From positions 1-7,304 of the forward strand of contig CAMDSG010000085.1 of the NCBI GenBank assembly GCA_945907055.1: a stretch of DNA of 7,304 bases, read 5' to 3'. This stretch comes from Bifidobacterium breve. GTDB lineage: Bacteria; Actinomycetota; Acidimicrobiia; IMCC26256. The translations under genes and the position numbers were made by a program. The notes beneath the pieces are model-generated. The model was not told the origin of the DNA. It saw only the letters and a list, made by a program, of their open reading frames with translations, and did not search any database. Within the stretch, counting starts at the first letter, position 1. The number at the start of each line of letters is the position of its first letter. This document shows, piece by piece, positions 6,022 through 7,304 of this stretch.

Positions 6022-7304
6022 ATGACTGACACGGCTGATTTTCGACCCGAGATTGAGTGGGGAACTACCGGTGGCCTTATCCGCTACGCGGCAGCAAAAT
6101 TCGGCGGCACCGAGGCCATCAGCGATGGCCCAAGGTCGCTCTCCTACTCAGACATTCTCGCTTCAACTCAAGCTGTCTCAGCCTCCTTCATCAGCCTAGG
6201 AATTAACCCCGGAGACAGAGTCGCAGTCTGGGCACCAAATCTCTGGGAGTGGATTCCTGTAGCGCTTGGACTTCAATCTGTTGGCGCAGTACTTGTACCG
6301 CTGAATACTCGCTACAAGGGCAGGGAGGCCTCATACATCCTGCGGCGAAGCGGGGCGCGTGCTCTGGTCACCATGGCTGGCTTCCTAGGTAATGACTACG
6401 TCTCGCTGCTCAGAGATGCCCTCGATGACGAGAACACTCTCCCCTTGCTTGAGACCACTGTCGTTCTAAGAGATGAGAACCCACCAGCAGGAACACTCGG
6501 CTGGGGCCAATTCCTAGCCATCGGAGAGAACATAGGAATAGATCAAGTCGAGGAGCGAGCCGCAGCGGTGCGCCCCGACCATCTATCTGACCTCCTCTTC
6601 ACCTCTGGCACAACCGGCAACCCAAAAGGCGTGATGCAGACACACTCTGCGACGCTGCGCGCGTTCTACGCGTGGAGCAGCGTGGTGGGTTTAAGAGCGG
6701 GCGACCGGTATCTAATAGTCAATCCATTCTTCCACGCGTTTGGTTACAAGGCCGGGTGGCTTTCTTCGCTAATGGTGGGCGCGACGATTCTTCCGCAAGC
6801 CGTATTCGATGCTGATGAAGTAATGGCACGTATCGGTCGCGACCGGGTGAGTGTTCTCCCTGGGCCGCCGACTCTTCTGCAGGGCATACTCAACCATCCC
6901 GAGCGCAACTCCTACGACCTCTCATCTCTGCGTCTAACGGTTACAGGTGCCGCGGCGATTCCAGTTGAATTAATTACTCGTCTTCGCGACGAACTTACTT
7001 TTGAGACTGTCATCACCGGTTATGGGCTCACCGAGACCTGTGGAATAGCGACCATGTGCCGCTTCGATGATGACCCTGAGACGATCGCCAATACATCTGG
7101 GCGCGCTATTCCAGACGTAGAGGTGTTGGTCTTTGACGAAGCCGGTAAAGAGGTACCTCGCGGAGAACCTGGCGAGATAGTTGTGCGCGGTTACAACCTG
7201 ATGGTCGGTTACTTCGACGACCCCGAGGAGACGGCAGCCACCATTGATCAAGACGGCTGGCTCCACACAGGCGACATCGGCATCATGGATGAGCGCGGGT
7301 ACCT
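6022..7304 (+). CDS. FadD3-like AMP-forming acyl-CoA ligase, N-terminal 427 codons (cut by window edge)
   Basis: I translated this frame by hand; it is open to the right edge. It is an ANL-superfamily ligase: LLFTSGTTGNPKGVM at 191-205 (P-loop), YGLTETCG at 334-341, LHTGDIG at 414-420. The hinge and catalytic-Lys C-domain lie beyond the edge. Several stretches match what I recall of mycobacterial FadD3, the ligase for the steroid C/D-ring acid HIP: VPLNTRY at 92-98, NPFFHAFGYKAG at 234-245, VLPGPPT at 278-284, DLSSLRLTVTGAA at 299-311, and GIATMCRFDDD.ETIANTSGR at 341-361. A similar bicyclic or ring-derived propanoate substrate is plausible but not proven. The ATG at 6022 is the only start after the in-frame TGA at 5989-5991. 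The Shine-Dalgarno is weak (GAGAGA, 7 nt upstream). It is transcribed away from the minus-strand cluster, probably under shared control. Confidence 0.9.
   Translation, partial: MTDTADFRPEIEWGTTGGLIRYAAAKFGGTEAISDGPRSLSYSDILASTQAVSASFISLGINPGDRVAVWAPNLWEWIPVALGLQSVGAVLVPLNTRYKGREASYILRRSGARALVTMAGFLGNDYVSLLRDALDDENTLPLLETTVVLRDENPPAGTLGWGQFLAIGENIGIDQVEERAAAVRPDHLSDLLFTSGTTGNPKGVMQTHSATLRAFYAWSSVVGLRAGDRYLIVNPFFHAFGYKAGWLSSLMVGATILPQAVFDADEVMARIGRDRVSVLPGPPTLLQGILNHPERNSYDLSSLRLTVTGAAAIPVELITRLRDELTFETVITGYGLTETCGIATMCRFDDDPETIANTSGRAIPDVEVLVFDEAGKEVPRGEPGEIVVRGYNLMVGYFDDPEETAATIDQDGWLHTGDIGIMDERGY

Noticed and set aside
6970..7266. 98-codon minus-strand frame inside the FadD3-like gene
   Set aside because: It is antisense to the well-supported ligase frame, whose YGLTE and TGD motifs lie in exactly this stretch.

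Overview
The window reads as a stretch of catabolic genes from an actinobacterium-like chromosome. G+C is about 55% (hand-counted on a few lines, so approximate). Several start codons are GTG. The protein types (AMP-forming acyl-CoA synthetases, two different amidohydrolases, an isochorismatase-fold protein, an aldehyde dehydrogenase) are a mix typical of Acidimicrobiia and related actinobacteria. The lineage is inferred from protein style, not from a marker gene.

Layout: five genes lie on the minus strand and one diverges on the plus strand. Reading the minus strand from position 5871 down to 1, the order is: a D-aminoacylase-like amidohydrolase (4150-5871), an acyl-CoA synthetase (2367-4058), an isochorismatase-fold protein (1727-2347, only 19 bp after the synthetase), an amidohydrolase-2 family metalloprotein (359-1576), and the N-terminal 91 codons of an aldehyde dehydrogenase that runs off the left edge (1-273). 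On the plus strand, a second acyl-CoA synthetase resembling the steroid-ring ligase FadD3 starts at 6022 and runs off the right edge. The divergent intergenic region (5872-6021) holds a perfect 8-bp inverted repeat overlapping a good -10 hexamer. It is the best regulatory candidate here.

How the genes may work together (inference): the ligases would make CoA thioesters of a carboxylic acid, and the aldehyde dehydrogenase would oxidise an aldehyde intermediate. The two amidohydrolases could open, hydrolyse or decarboxylate a ring or amide intermediate. The substrate cannot be read from the sequence. FadD3 resemblance points to a bicyclic or steroid-derived propanoate, but no other recognisable steroid gene is in view.

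The most unusual points are an isochorismatase-fold protein in which all three catalytic residues appear replaced, a 'D-aminoacylase' whose second-half metal motif is not recognisable, and the divergent operator-like palindrome. I see no RNA gene, mobile element, CRISPR array or phage signal. No intergenic stretch exceeds 150 bp.
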